Origin: Salinisphaera sp049568105
GTDB lineage: Bacteria; Pseudomonadota; Gammaproteobacteria; Nevskiales; Salinisphaeraceae
DNA length: 64,000 nt
Assembly (NCBI RefSeq): GCF_049568105.1
Contig: NZ_CP145335.1
Coordinates: forward strand, 744,001-808,000
Reading direction: 5' to 3'
Position numbers and translations under genes: made by a program. Below are positions 9,376-16,514 of this stretch, piece by piece (position 1 is the stretch's first letter; every line of letters begins with the position of its first letter). The notes beneath the pieces were generated by a model, which saw only the letters and a list, made by a program, of their open reading frames with translations, was not told the origin of the DNA and ran no database searches.

Positions 9376-9684
9376 GGCTGAATCCGTGGGTTGTGGTGTG
9401 TATCGAGCGGGTTCGTATGGGGCGCACGGCAGACCGCTTGAAACGAGAACGCGGTGGCTTGCCCCAGGGCTGGCTGTCCATAGTGCGCGCTGGGGCTTCA
9501 TGGGTCGATGTGCCAGCTGCGCCTTCAGGGAGGCCATAGAGAAATAGCGCCTGTTTATCCAGCAAAGCCAGCGCTCGACCGCGCAGAGCCCCTTATAGTG
9601 GGCCAATCGAGGCTGCGCCTGGCATGGAACGCATACGTTCCCAACGATGTACGACGTCGAACGCTTATGGCTTGACTGGATACC
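9376..9684. other. Gene-free spacer between divergent genes
   Basis: About 310 bases between the GST gene (minus) and the CinA-like gene (plus). It should hold both promoters. I cannot pick out a convincing -35/-10 pair. The GST frame stays open across most of it, but the translated sequence does not resemble a protein domain. Confidence 0.4.
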
Positions 9685-10035
9685 ATGGTGGGCTTTCTGC
9701 TCGATCAGGAGATCAAACTTGCCACGGCCGAATCGTGTACGGCCGGGCTGCTCGTATTCGAACTGGCGCGTCTTCCCGGCAGCGGTCAGGCCATCGACTG
9801 CGGTCTAGCGGTGTATTCGCCCCAAGCCAAGAATCGCGACCTGGGCGTGGGCTATGAGTTGATCGAACAACACAGTCTGACCCGCGAAGCGGTCGCCGAA
9901 GCCATGGCGTATGGCGCGATCGCCAATAACGATACTTTTCTGGAAAACGGCGAAGTCAGCCCGCAGGCCCGGCAACGGATTATCGAAGCTTTTGATGCCA
10001 CCGCGCACAGACGTAGCCTGCCACTGGCATCGTGA
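9685..10035 (+). CDS. Truncated CinA-like C-terminal domain (NMN amidohydrolase family)
   Basis: 116 residues. The N-terminal 75 residues match the start of the CinA C-terminal domain: LATAESCTAGLL contains the catalytic-serine motif, and SGQAIDCGLAVYSPQAK, LIEQHSLTREAVAEAMA follow in family order. The domain is normally about 160 residues and continues with a VTGIAGPGG loop; that block is missing here, and the last 40 residues do not align by eye. An in-frame stop at 9673-9675 fixes the start. Full-length family members hydrolyse nicotinamide mononucleotide in pyridine-nucleotide salvage. This copy is probably inactive or altered, and may be a decaying gene. Confidence 0.65.
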   Translation: MVGFLLDQEIKLATAESCTAGLLVFELARLPGSGQAIDCGLAVYSPQAKNRDLGVGYELIEQHSLTREAVAEAMAYGAIANNDTFLENGEVSPQARQRIIEAFDATAHRRSLPLAS

Positions 10036-10157
10036 ACGAGGTGGATGTCCACCGGCAAGATGTGAACCGGTCGTTCGAATCCGGAGTAATGCGCATTGAT
10101 CAGCCGCAGCAGCCGGGCCACGGTGTGGCGCTTTATAGGCTATGACGGAGAAGGATA

Positions 10158-10586
10158 ATGCCTGAGCTAGGCTTGGCTACGATCGACAAATCGGTTCAGG
10201 AAACCAATCGCTGGTTGGCAGCGCTCATGCAGAGCATGGGCACGGACGACAAGCAGTATGCCTATCAGGGCCTGCGTGCGGTATTAATCGCCTTGCGAGA
10301 TCGGTTGCCGCTCGATCTGGGCGCCAACCTGGGCGATCAGCTGCCGCTGTTCGTGCGCGGTATGTATTACGAAAACTATGTACCGGCCGAAGTGCCCCAA
10401 AAATATCGCAAGGCCAGCGATTGGATCCAGGCCGTAGCCCACTTGGCCGCCAATATGGATGAAACAGAAGCCGATCGGGTATCGCGCGCCGTATTCGCCG
10501 TGCTTGAGCAGGCACTGGATCCGGGCATGATCGACAAGCTCGGCGAAGCGCTGCCGGATGATGTCTGTGGCTTGCTCGAGATCTAG
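10158..10586 (+). CDS. DUF2267 protein
   Basis: 142 residues, starting after an AGAAGGATA ribosome-binding region. The sequence shows ETNRWLAAL near the start, AYQGLRAVLIALRDRLP near 35 and LGDQLPLFVRGMYYENY near 60, the core of DUF2267, an all-helical cytosolic domain of unknown function often found near stress genes. It is followed 28 bases later by a clear intrinsic terminator, so it is probably a single-gene unit. No catalytic residues are known for the family. Confidence 0.85.
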   Translation: MPELGLATIDKSVQETNRWLAALMQSMGTDDKQYAYQGLRAVLIALRDRLPLDLGANLGDQLPLFVRGMYYENYVPAEVPQKYRKASDWIQAVAHLAANMDETEADRVSRAVFAVLEQALDPGMIDKLGEALPDDVCGLLEI

Positions 10587-10614
10587 CGGCCGAGCATCGG
10601 CTTCGGCGCTCGTG

Positions 10615-10644
10615 AGACGTCCATTGATATGGGCGTCTTTTTTT
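10615..10644 (+). terminator. Rho-independent terminator after the DUF2267 gene
   Basis: An AGACG stem arm at 10615-10619 pairs with CGTCT at 10634-10638, extended by CC/GG inside, followed by a run of seven T. Position just after the DUF2267 stop fits. Confidence 0.75.
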
Positions 10645-11103
10645 ATGGGTAACTCATGTGGCGCATGGGCGTATGAATGCAGCACAACCGTTCGATTCCG
10701 GCAATCAAAAGATTGGCTCTGAATGTCGATTTGGATGGGCTGGAGCTCGGTGACAGTTCGAGTTGTTGCGATCGGTGTTGGTTCGAAGGGCGTGATTCGA
10801 GCCAGGTTATAGCTGCTCTCGTTAGCGCGATCGATGGGCGGCGCGTTATGTAGCGGCCGAACGGCACCTCATAGGCACAACGTCACGCTGGTGGAGGCAT
10901 TACTTGAACAGGCGATCGCCAAACACGGCGGGAATGGCGATGTTGGACAACGTTGGAAGACAGTCCAAACAGCCGGACAATCGGTACGCACTGCAACGGA
11001 ACGACGATATGACCGCTCATTAGAAGCCGCGTCGAAGCCTGTAGCCGACCAGCAATGGCCAAGGATCGTTGGGATACGGCCGTCGCAGTTGGCCGAGCCG
11101 CCC
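10645..11103. other. Gene-free spacer
   Basis: About 460 bases between the terminator of the DUF2267 gene and the bidirectional terminator of the PEP-CTERM gene. Two short frames on opposite strands are open here, but both lack ribosome-binding sites and family signatures, and I do not accept them. Confidence 0.4.
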
Positions 11104-11138
11104 AAAAAAAAGCGCCACCGTTAAAGGTGGCGCTTTTT
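11104..11138. terminator. Bidirectional intrinsic terminator
   Basis: A perfect 8-base-pair stem (GCGCCACC at 11112-11119 with GGTGGCGC at 11126-11133) is flanked by an A run on the left and a T run on the right. It lies just past the stop of the minus-strand PEP-CTERM gene, which it should terminate. Confidence 0.85.
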
Positions 11139-11157
11139 CGGAGTTGCTAAGACGGGC

Positions 11158-11895
11158 TTAGCTGTTCTGCTTGCGGCGACGATAGGACGCCCCGAAGCCG
11201 ACCAGGGTCAGGCCCAGACCAAGCATGGCCAGTGCGCCCGGCTCGGGTACTTCCGACGGTCCGGACACATAGTGGGCGTCAGCCGAGCCGGTGAAGATCA
11301 TGTCGGTCTGCGGCGAGAGGCTGGTGTTAAACAGCAGATCGCTCATGCCGCCGTCACCGTTCTGGTAGGTGTCGTTATCGAAATACTCGGCAGCCGTACC
11401 GCCGGTGACACTCAACAGACCGACGGCCGTGTTCTGGGCCTGCGGCGTGTTGGCGTTCGTCAACGTGCCTTCCAGGGTGTACTCGGAGCCGAACTCCGTA
11501 TCGGCCGTCAGAGTCAGCCATGGGTTGGCGGTATCTCCGTTGGCATAGAAAGTGACCTGACCGCCCGTGAAGTTGGCGGTACCCGTGTTGTCGGCGGCTT
11601 CCGAAGGCAGGGTGATGTCCGCGAGCGTGAAGCCACTGAACGTATAGCTCAGCGAGCAACTGACTCCGGCAGCGCAATAGCTCGTGCTGCCGTCGAAAGT
11701 GTTGATATCGCCGCTGCCGGTCAGCTGCTCACCTACGGTCGTGGTGATGTTTTGCGAGATCGTGCCAGCAAACACGTGCTGGCCGGGGGAGGTCGGAATA
11801 TCGATGCCGTCGACAACGACCGCGAACGCGGGGCTCGCAGAGGCGGCCAACAGGCTGGTTCCGGCAATAAATGAGGAAACGGTTTTGATCTTCAT
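11158..11895 (-). CDS. PEP-CTERM sorting-domain secreted protein
   Basis: 245 residues from ATG 11895, preceded by GAGGA seven bases upstream. It has a signal peptide (residues 1-25, ending SPAFA), a low-complexity Thr/Gly/Asn-rich body of about 190 residues and a C-terminal sorting signal: VPEPG, a hydrophobic helix, then a YRRRK basic tail. This tripartite end is the PEP-CTERM signal that an exosortase cuts and anchors, usually in exopolysaccharide-producing bacteria. The body has four Cys-poor beta-type repeats but no recognised domain. No exosortase lies in the window; an acyltransferase associated with the same system is at 12803. It probably acts at the cell surface or in the matrix. 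Confidence 0.9.
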   Translation of the reverse strand: MKIKTVSSFIAGTSLLAASASPAFAVVVDGIDIPTSPGQHVFAGTISQNITTTVGEQLTGSGDINTFDGSTSYCAAGVSCSLSYTFSGFTLADITLPSEAADNTGTANFTGGQVTFYANGDTANPWLTLTADTEFGSEYTLEGTLTNANTPQAQNTAVGLLSVTGGTAAEYFDNDTYQNGDGGMSDLLFNTSLSPQTDMIFTGSADAHYVSGPSEVPEPGALAMLGLGLTLVGFGASYRRRKQNS

Positions 11896-12802
11896 CGTCT
11901 GGTCCTCGCTCAATGAGCGCTGGCTGTTATCAAATCCAAGGTCCCCATGATCTACCTCTCAAGAAGCATTCCAATTCTTGCCAGCTGTATGAGGTGTATT
12001 CGTAAGCATTTGTTTTTAAATTAAATAACGGCGGGTTATGGCTTCCCAAACGATCCTTGTAACGCTGTATTTGTCAGACAATCCGACAGGTGTGTAATTT
12101 TATCCGACGATTTTGGGGTTCTGTCGGATTGGCTGTTTTTGTGTGTAATAAATATCGACGTTTAAGGGCTGTATTGATTGCTATTCGTATCAAGTAAAAG
12201 CGCTTTAGGAACGCGATGCGCGACGCCAAATATGTGAAGGCGTTGAGTTTTATTGCGATCAAAACAGCTCTGATGGTGAGCGGCCCTGGCTGGTGCCTAA
12301 GGCCTTTGTACATAATGCAGTTGTAAAGCTAGTCGATTCCGTATTAAAACGGACCTGGAAGGAACTCATGGACGTCTTGGCTGTCTCTAGGGTCAACGAG
12401 GCGTAATGTAGATCCGATAATGGGTGTTTATTTTTGCAGTGTAAGAAATGTCGACATGGGGTGAATGGGCTGACCCAGCAGCCGCGACAGCACAGACCGT
12501 ATAACGGTGTTTTCGTCGGTGGCAGTAGTGGTTTGAGTTCATGCAGCAGGGATGTCGACGCTTGAATGACCGACCTTGAGTTGTGGATTGAGTACCAAGG
12601 CGGCATGTCCGAGTGGAATGCGTCGTATCACCAATTGATTTGTTTTTTTAGCGGTAGCGCGTCCGAGGTTTGGACCTCGCCGCTCGTTTAAATCGAAAAG
12701 GCCGCGTAGGTTCACGCGTCCATTGTTGTTCGGGGGATTCAGGCAGTAGCGCATAGGGCGGTAACCGCGGCACGTTTGACAACGTACTAGCGGATTAGCC
12801 AG
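11896..12802. other. AT-richer divergent regulatory spacer of the PEP-CTERM pair
   Basis: 907 bases between the divergent PEP-CTERM and acyltransferase genes. It is clearly more AT-rich than its surroundings, particularly 11990-12330. It contains three copies of ATCCGAC (two direct, one inverted) at 12080-12130 and a small hairpin, CGAGGT/ACCTCG, at 12664-12679. Two minus-strand frames open here have no protein-like features. I could not find a well-spaced sigma-54 -24/-12 element. Confidence 0.5.
12080..12130. promoter_or_regulatory. Repeated ATCCGAC sites, candidate operator/activator sites
   Basis: A perfect 10-base inverted repeat, AATCCGACAG at 12080-12089 and CTGTCGGATT at 12121-12130, encloses a third copy, TATCCGACGA, at 12101-12110. 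The two direct copies are 21 bases apart, two helical turns, which suits binding of a dimer or cooperative protein on one DNA face. The site lies 185-235 bases upstream of the PEP-CTERM start, where an enhancer-binding regulator might sit. The binding protein is unknown. Confidence 0.45.
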
Positions 12803-13552
12803 ATGAATGATTTTTCCAAGTTTTTTAACCGCCATTTCGAAATCAAGACCAACGTCGACCGCGAGATTCAAGAGGAATCCTTCAAGATGCGGTATCAGGT
12901 CTATTGCCTCGAACGAGGCATGAAAAGCAGCGAGGGCTTCACGCGCTGCCGTGAGCGCGACGAGTTCGATGCGAACGCATTGCATGGGATCGTGCAGCAT
13001 CGCGACAGCCATCGAACCATGGGCACAGTGCGGTTGGTGCGTAGTCGCCACAATATTTTCGGTCAGCGTTTCCCGCTCGAGGAAGCCTTCCCGAGCCTGC
13101 TTCGCGAGCATGGCCTGAACGATCGGATCCTGCCGCGGGCAACCACGGCCGAGATTTCGCGTTTGGCGATATCCAAGATCTCACAGCAAGATCTGCCCCA
13201 GCCGGGCGGCGAGCAAGCGTTATCGCGTGCTGGCGGCTACTTCAACGGCCGATGCTACCCGCTCGTTACCTTCGGGCTGTTCGTGGCATTGATGCGCCTG
13301 AGTGCGCGCCACGACATCACGCATTGGTTGGCGATCATGGAGCCATCGTTGCTGCGGCTGCTGTCTCGCTTTGGTATCGCCTTCCAGCGGATCGGCGGCG
13401 TGGTGGATTTCCACGGTCGGCGCCAGCCGTGCTACGGCCGGGTGGCCGATATTCGCGCCCGAGTCCGGAATGTCGAGCGGGATCTATTCGATCTGGCCGA
13501 GCACCATGTTCATCGGGTCAGCCCTATGCTCCCCGAGCGCGCGGCCTGTTAA
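12803..13552 (+). CDS. PEP-CTERM/exosortase system-associated acyltransferase
   Basis: 249 residues. The N-terminal two thirds read as an autoinducer-synthase/GNAT-like acyltransferase: FKMRYQVYCLERG near residue 28, DEFDANALH near 50, GTVRLVRS near 73 and AEISRLAIS near 114. This order matches the PEP-CTERM/exosortase-associated acyltransferase family (as I recall, TIGR03694), known from genomes encoding exosortase systems. The substrate is unproven; relatives are N-acyl amino acid synthases. Its divergent neighbour is a PEP-CTERM protein, which supports the call. No clear Shine-Dalgarno sequence precedes the ATG. It is likely cytosolic. Confidence 0.82.
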   Translation: MNDFSKFFNRHFEIKTNVDREIQEESFKMRYQVYCLERGMKSSEGFTRCRERDEFDANALHGIVQHRDSHRTMGTVRLVRSRHNIFGQRFPLEEAFPSLLREHGLNDRILPRATTAEISRLAISKISQQDLPQPGGEQALSRAGGYFNGRCYPLVTFGLFVALMRLSARHDITHWLAIMEPSLLRLLSRFGIAFQRIGGVVDFHGRRQPCYGRVADIRARVRNVERDLFDLAEHHVHRVSPMLPERAAC

Positions 13553-13889
13553 AGCGCCGGCCGTAGCATCAAGGCGCTCATTGGGCCGATGGTACCGTTA
13601 AGCGTCGGTGGTCTGAAGCCGTCGGGTAGGGCATGCGCTGTATGAGCCTCGAATGAAGGCCATGATGCGATGCCGCGTCCTACCGGGCCCTGACGCGTAT
13701 TCCGTGCCGGCAGTCGGAGCGATGCGTGGTTTTGGCCCGAGGCGTATCCGTATCGACCGATCATGGCCCTAGGAGAGCCGGCGCGGTATATCCGGGACTG
13801 CCCGGGTTGGCGAGCCGAGCAGGTGTGTTCACTCTGCATGAATGTACCCGGTAAGCCCGGGCTGTCTTGCGACCTACATCGGAGGCCAT
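13553..13889. other. Gene-free spacer
   Basis: About 340 bases between the acyltransferase and a small hydrophilic gene. It contains short GC-rich self-complementary patches such as CCGGG/CCCGG near 13794, but no terminator with a T run and no supported gene. Confidence 0.4.
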
Positions 13890-14060
13890 ATGGCGAGCGA
13901 TTCCAACTCCAATACCCCGAAGAATTCGGAGCGGCACGAGCCACAACACGATGAGCAGGCACAGCGCCCGCACCGGGGCAGCCAGTCGGAAAAGAACGAG
14001 CAGAGTCATGGCCCGGCGGATCCGCATGACGATAACTCCAAGGGCAACGGCGACGATTGA
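13890..14060 (+). CDS. Small, extremely hydrophilic protein (56 residues)
   Basis: The ATG at 13890 follows a perfect GGAGG four bases upstream, which makes translation likely and sets the start, though the frame is open further upstream. The protein is almost entirely Ser, Asn, Glu, Gln, His, Asp, Arg and Lys with no hydrophobic core; it begins MASDSNSNTPKN and ends SKGNGDD. Such composition implies an intrinsically disordered, heat-stable protein, as in hydrophilin-like stress proteins, but I recognise no family. It precedes the UDG-like gene by 109 bases, with a hairpin between. Confidence 0.6.
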   Translation: MASDSNSNTPKNSERHEPQHDEQAQRPHRGSQSEKNEQSHGPADPHDDNSKGNGDD

Positions 14061-14091
14061 TTGCGGCAGGCCTAGGGTGGGGCTGATATAG

Positions 14092-14112
14092 TGCCGCGCC
14101 GCTGGCGCGGCA
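14092..14112. repeat. Perfect GC-rich hairpin
   Basis: TGCCGCGCC at 14092-14100 pairs with GGCGCGGCA at 14104-14112 around a three-base loop. There is no T run, so it is not a standard intrinsic terminator; it may be an mRNA structure or a protein-binding palindrome between two genes. Confidence 0.5.
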
Positions 14113-14169
14113 TCGGTGGTGCCAGCAGCGACTGTTCTGCCCGGGATCACCCGATCGAGGAAAATCAGC

Positions 14170-14862
14170 ATGCCGCTCGACGACCAGCAGCGTGAAACCT
14201 TTCGTGAGCTCGCCGCCGATATCGAAGGTATCGATATCGAGACCTATGAGCGGTTCGGGCGCGACCCGCTAGAACCTATCATCGGGCTGGGCAAGCCGCA
14301 GGCACGCATCGGTTTTTTTGGGCGCGACCCGGGTCGGGATGAGGTCAAGCACGGCGAGCCCTTCATCGGCGCAGGTGGCCAACTCGTTCGCAAAACCGTT
14401 TACCGCCACCTATATGGCCAGGAAATGCCGGATTTCGATGCCTCGCTCGAACTGGGGCAGTCGTTTTTCTGGGTGAATACCGTTCCCTACAAGCCGGTCG
14501 GCAACAAGGCTTGGTCGATGAAGGTCAAGCGGCGCTTCCATCCGTTAATGAATTCACTGCTGATCGAGCAGTGGCAGGGCCGGTCGTTGATCACGCTCGG
14601 CCGAGAGGCGTTTCTGTGGTTTGGTATCAATCAGTCCAAACAAGAGCGGCAGCGCATCGAAGACTTTTGGCGACGAGAGGACCGGTTCGAATCCTCGATC
14701 GAGGTGTCGCTGTCTGCCCCCGACGGCGCCCAGAGGCGTTTTACGCTGTATCCGTTACCGCACCCTTCGCCGCTGAACGCGACCTGGTATGCCCGTTTCC
14801 CCGACCTGTTGACCGCCCGACTGGCCGAATTGGAAGTTCGGCCTGATCAACTCATGCTCTAG
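14170..14862 (+). CDS. Uracil-DNA glycosylase superfamily protein lacking cysteines
   Basis: 230 residues from ATG 14170, which has GAGGAAA upstream; the frame is open back to 14116. Motifs of the family 4/5 UDG fold are present in order: FFGRDPGRDE with EPFIGAGGQL (residues about 49-73), VNTVPYKPVGN near 102 and PLPHPSPLN near 197. In classical family 4 enzymes four Cys hold a 4Fe-4S cluster, but this protein has no Cys at all. It may still bind DNA or act without a cluster; true glycosylase activity is uncertain. It is a single gene with no repair genes nearby. Confidence 0.78.
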   Translation: MPLDDQQRETFRELAADIEGIDIETYERFGRDPLEPIIGLGKPQARIGFFGRDPGRDEVKHGEPFIGAGGQLVRKTVYRHLYGQEMPDFDASLELGQSFFWVNTVPYKPVGNKAWSMKVKRRFHPLMNSLLIEQWQGRSLITLGREAFLWFGINQSKQERQRIEDFWRREDRFESSIEVSLSAPDGAQRRFTLYPLPHPSPLNATWYARFPDLLTARLAELEVRPDQLML

Positions 14863-15349
14863 GGCGTATCGATCGTTCGCGCGAGCGGCTGCCGGGTTGG
14901 GCAAGGTAGAAGTGACGGCGTTGTAGCGATCCACGCCCGAGACCGGCAGCAGCTGCAGGGCGGTACCCGATATTAAAGCGTTCAACGCGGTTGTATGGCC
15001 ATCCTGCCTGGGCGCATACAAGCGTTGTGTGCCTATGCGACGTGTACTGGCTCGCGTCGCCTATCTATCATCGTTTTATAGAAAATCGCTCGGCGCGGAC
15101 TCGCGCGACACCGCAACACGCCTTTTGGGCATCAAGGAAAGACCCTGGCACGCCTTGGGCATCGAGTCGAGGTGGCCGGTCTGAAATCGGTTTCGTGCGG
15201 CATATGCGCCTAGATCAACAGCGCATGCCGATGATCCGCTCAACGAGTATCCGTTTGTCGCGTGGCACGCTAGCAGGGCTCGTGCCGGGGCGCTCCAGCC
15301 TATAGGCGACGACCGGCTCGAGCATGGCCCGGCCGGTCGTTCTCCAGAA
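14863..15349. other. Gene-free spacer
   Basis: About 490 bases between convergent UDG-like and DUF2795 genes. No supported gene; no terminator with a T run was found. Confidence 0.4.
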
Positions 15350-15544
15350 TCAGCTGCTGCCCTGCGTTAGCGCCTTGGCAACCCCAGTCGGATCCTCGAA
15401 ATGCTGGCCTTCGAAAGAGCGCAGCTGGGTCAGCAGGTCTTCCGGGGCGCCATTGCCAGCGGCTACGCCGGCCAGTTCGCCGCCGGTGGCGGGAAAGCTC
15501 GCGCCTTCGAGATAGTCTTCGATTTTTGCCGGATCGTACGCCAT
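15350..15544 (-). CDS. DUF2795 small protein
   Basis: 64 residues from ATG 15544 (MAYDPAKIEDYLEG). The pattern KIEDYLEGASFPATGGEL followed by LLTQLRSF is that of DUF2795, a small winged-helix-like domain of unknown function in which the sequence 'L..v.YP.' is replaced here by SFPATG. A 14-codon upstream extension is possible but looks unlike the family. It is a single gene, with an 197-base gap to the GNAT gene upstream on the same strand. Function unknown. Confidence 0.75.
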   Translation of the reverse strand: MAYDPAKIEDYLEGASFPATGGELAGVAAGNGAPEDLLTQLRSFEGQHFEDPTGVAKALTQGSS

Positions 15545-15714
15545 TGAGTGTTGTCTCGGTCGAAATAAGCGTCCCGATTCGACCAAGCCGAACCTGGCGA
15601 ATCAATTAGGGAATCTACCGACGCGTCGCGTCCGAGGCGGGGTCGTTGCGGGTTCGTGCGCCTGGCAGCTGATTCGATCGCCTCGGCTGGCTTGAGCGCC
15701 GTAGTGCAAATGCC

Positions 15715-15745
15715 CTAGGGCGTCTCTTGTGACGACACGCCCTAG
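15715..15745. repeat. Inverted repeat overlapping the end of the GNAT gene
   Basis: CTAGGGCGT at 15715-15723 pairs with ACGCCCTAG at 15737-15745. The right arm overlaps the stop codon of the minus-strand acetyltransferase. No T run follows, so termination is only possible, not established. Confidence 0.45.
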
Positions 15746-16446
15746 CTGGGCATAAAGTCGGACAGAGGCTGGCGCTGTCGACCAAGATCATCGAAATTGT
15801 CGACTGTAAGCCAAGTGTGAAGTGCGCGATCGAGCGGGGGCCACTCGCTGTCGATCACCGAAAACCAGGCCGTATCGCGGCTACGGCCGTTATAAACGAC
15901 GGCCTGCCGGAAAATACCTTCGAACTGGAAGCCGAGCCGCTTGGCCGCGCGCCGCGAAGCGGCATTCAGGGCATCGCATTTCCATTCGCAGCGTCGATAG
16001 CCGAGTTCGAAGACGCAGCGCATCATCATCGCGATGGCCTCGGTAGCGGCGGGGGTGCGTTGCAGACGACGGGTGAAATACAGATGGCCGATTTCGATGA
16101 CGCCGTTCCCGGGGTCGATGCGCAGATAGCTGGCGACGCCGATCGGGTCGCCACTCTCGGAGTCGACGATGGCAAAGAAAAGCGGGTCCATGCTGGCTTC
16201 GGCTCGGGCGATCCAGTCGCGATATTCGGCCGCGCTGACAAACGGTCCATAGGCCAGGTAGGTCCAGCTTTCCGGGGCATCGTCGTTATGAATCTGCTCG
16301 AATAAAGCCGCGGCGTGATGGGCAGCCGAAAGTGGCTCGAGGCGGCAGGTGCGTCCGAGCATGGGCCTGGGCTCGGGTTTGGGCGGCGGCTGCCAGTCCG
16401 GCAGCGCCGGCCCGATCGGCCGGTCGTCGATAGGCGTCGGAGACAT
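15742..16446 (-). CDS. GNAT family N-acetyltransferase (RimJ/RimL type)
   Basis: 234 residues. After a proline-rich start the RimJ/RimL-type GNAT pattern appears: LGRTCRLEPLSAAH near residue 30, DPLFFAIVDSESGDPIGVASYLRID near 85-112, EIGHLYF near 117 and RCEWKCDALNAASRRAAKRLGF, the C-terminal CoA-binding and substrate region. Proteins of this group acetylate small amines or protein N-termini with acetyl-CoA. It is divergent from a MocR-type regulator with only 68 bases between the starts, which suggests that regulator controls it. The substrate is unknown. Confidence 0.87.
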   Translation of the reverse strand: MSPTPIDDRPIGPALPDWQPPPKPEPRPMLGRTCRLEPLSAAHHAAALFEQIHNDDAPESWTYLAYGPFVSAAEYRDWIARAEASMDPLFFAIVDSESGDPIGVASYLRIDPGNGVIEIGHLYFTRRLQRTPAATEAIAMMMRCVFELGYRRCEWKCDALNAASRRAAKRLGFQFEGIFRQAVVYNGRSRDTAWFSVIDSEWPPLDRALHTWLTVDNFDDLGRQRQPLSDFMPS

Positions 16447-16514
16447 CTCAGATCTGCATGAAGGAAGGGTGGACGGAGTATGTCGGCCGACTGGTTCTCC
16501 GATAAGATCCGATC

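Noticed and set aside
10834..11124. A 96-codon plus-strand frame ending in the bidirectional terminator
   Set aside because: Its stop lies inside the terminator hairpin, there is no Shine-Dalgarno site and its composition is not protein-like.
11896..12140. Sigma-54 -24/-12 promoter upstream of the PEP-CTERM gene
   Set aside because: The nearest candidate on the minus strand (TGGCAAG with a GC about 13 bases later) has the wrong spacing; the 10-base GG-to-GC rule is not met.
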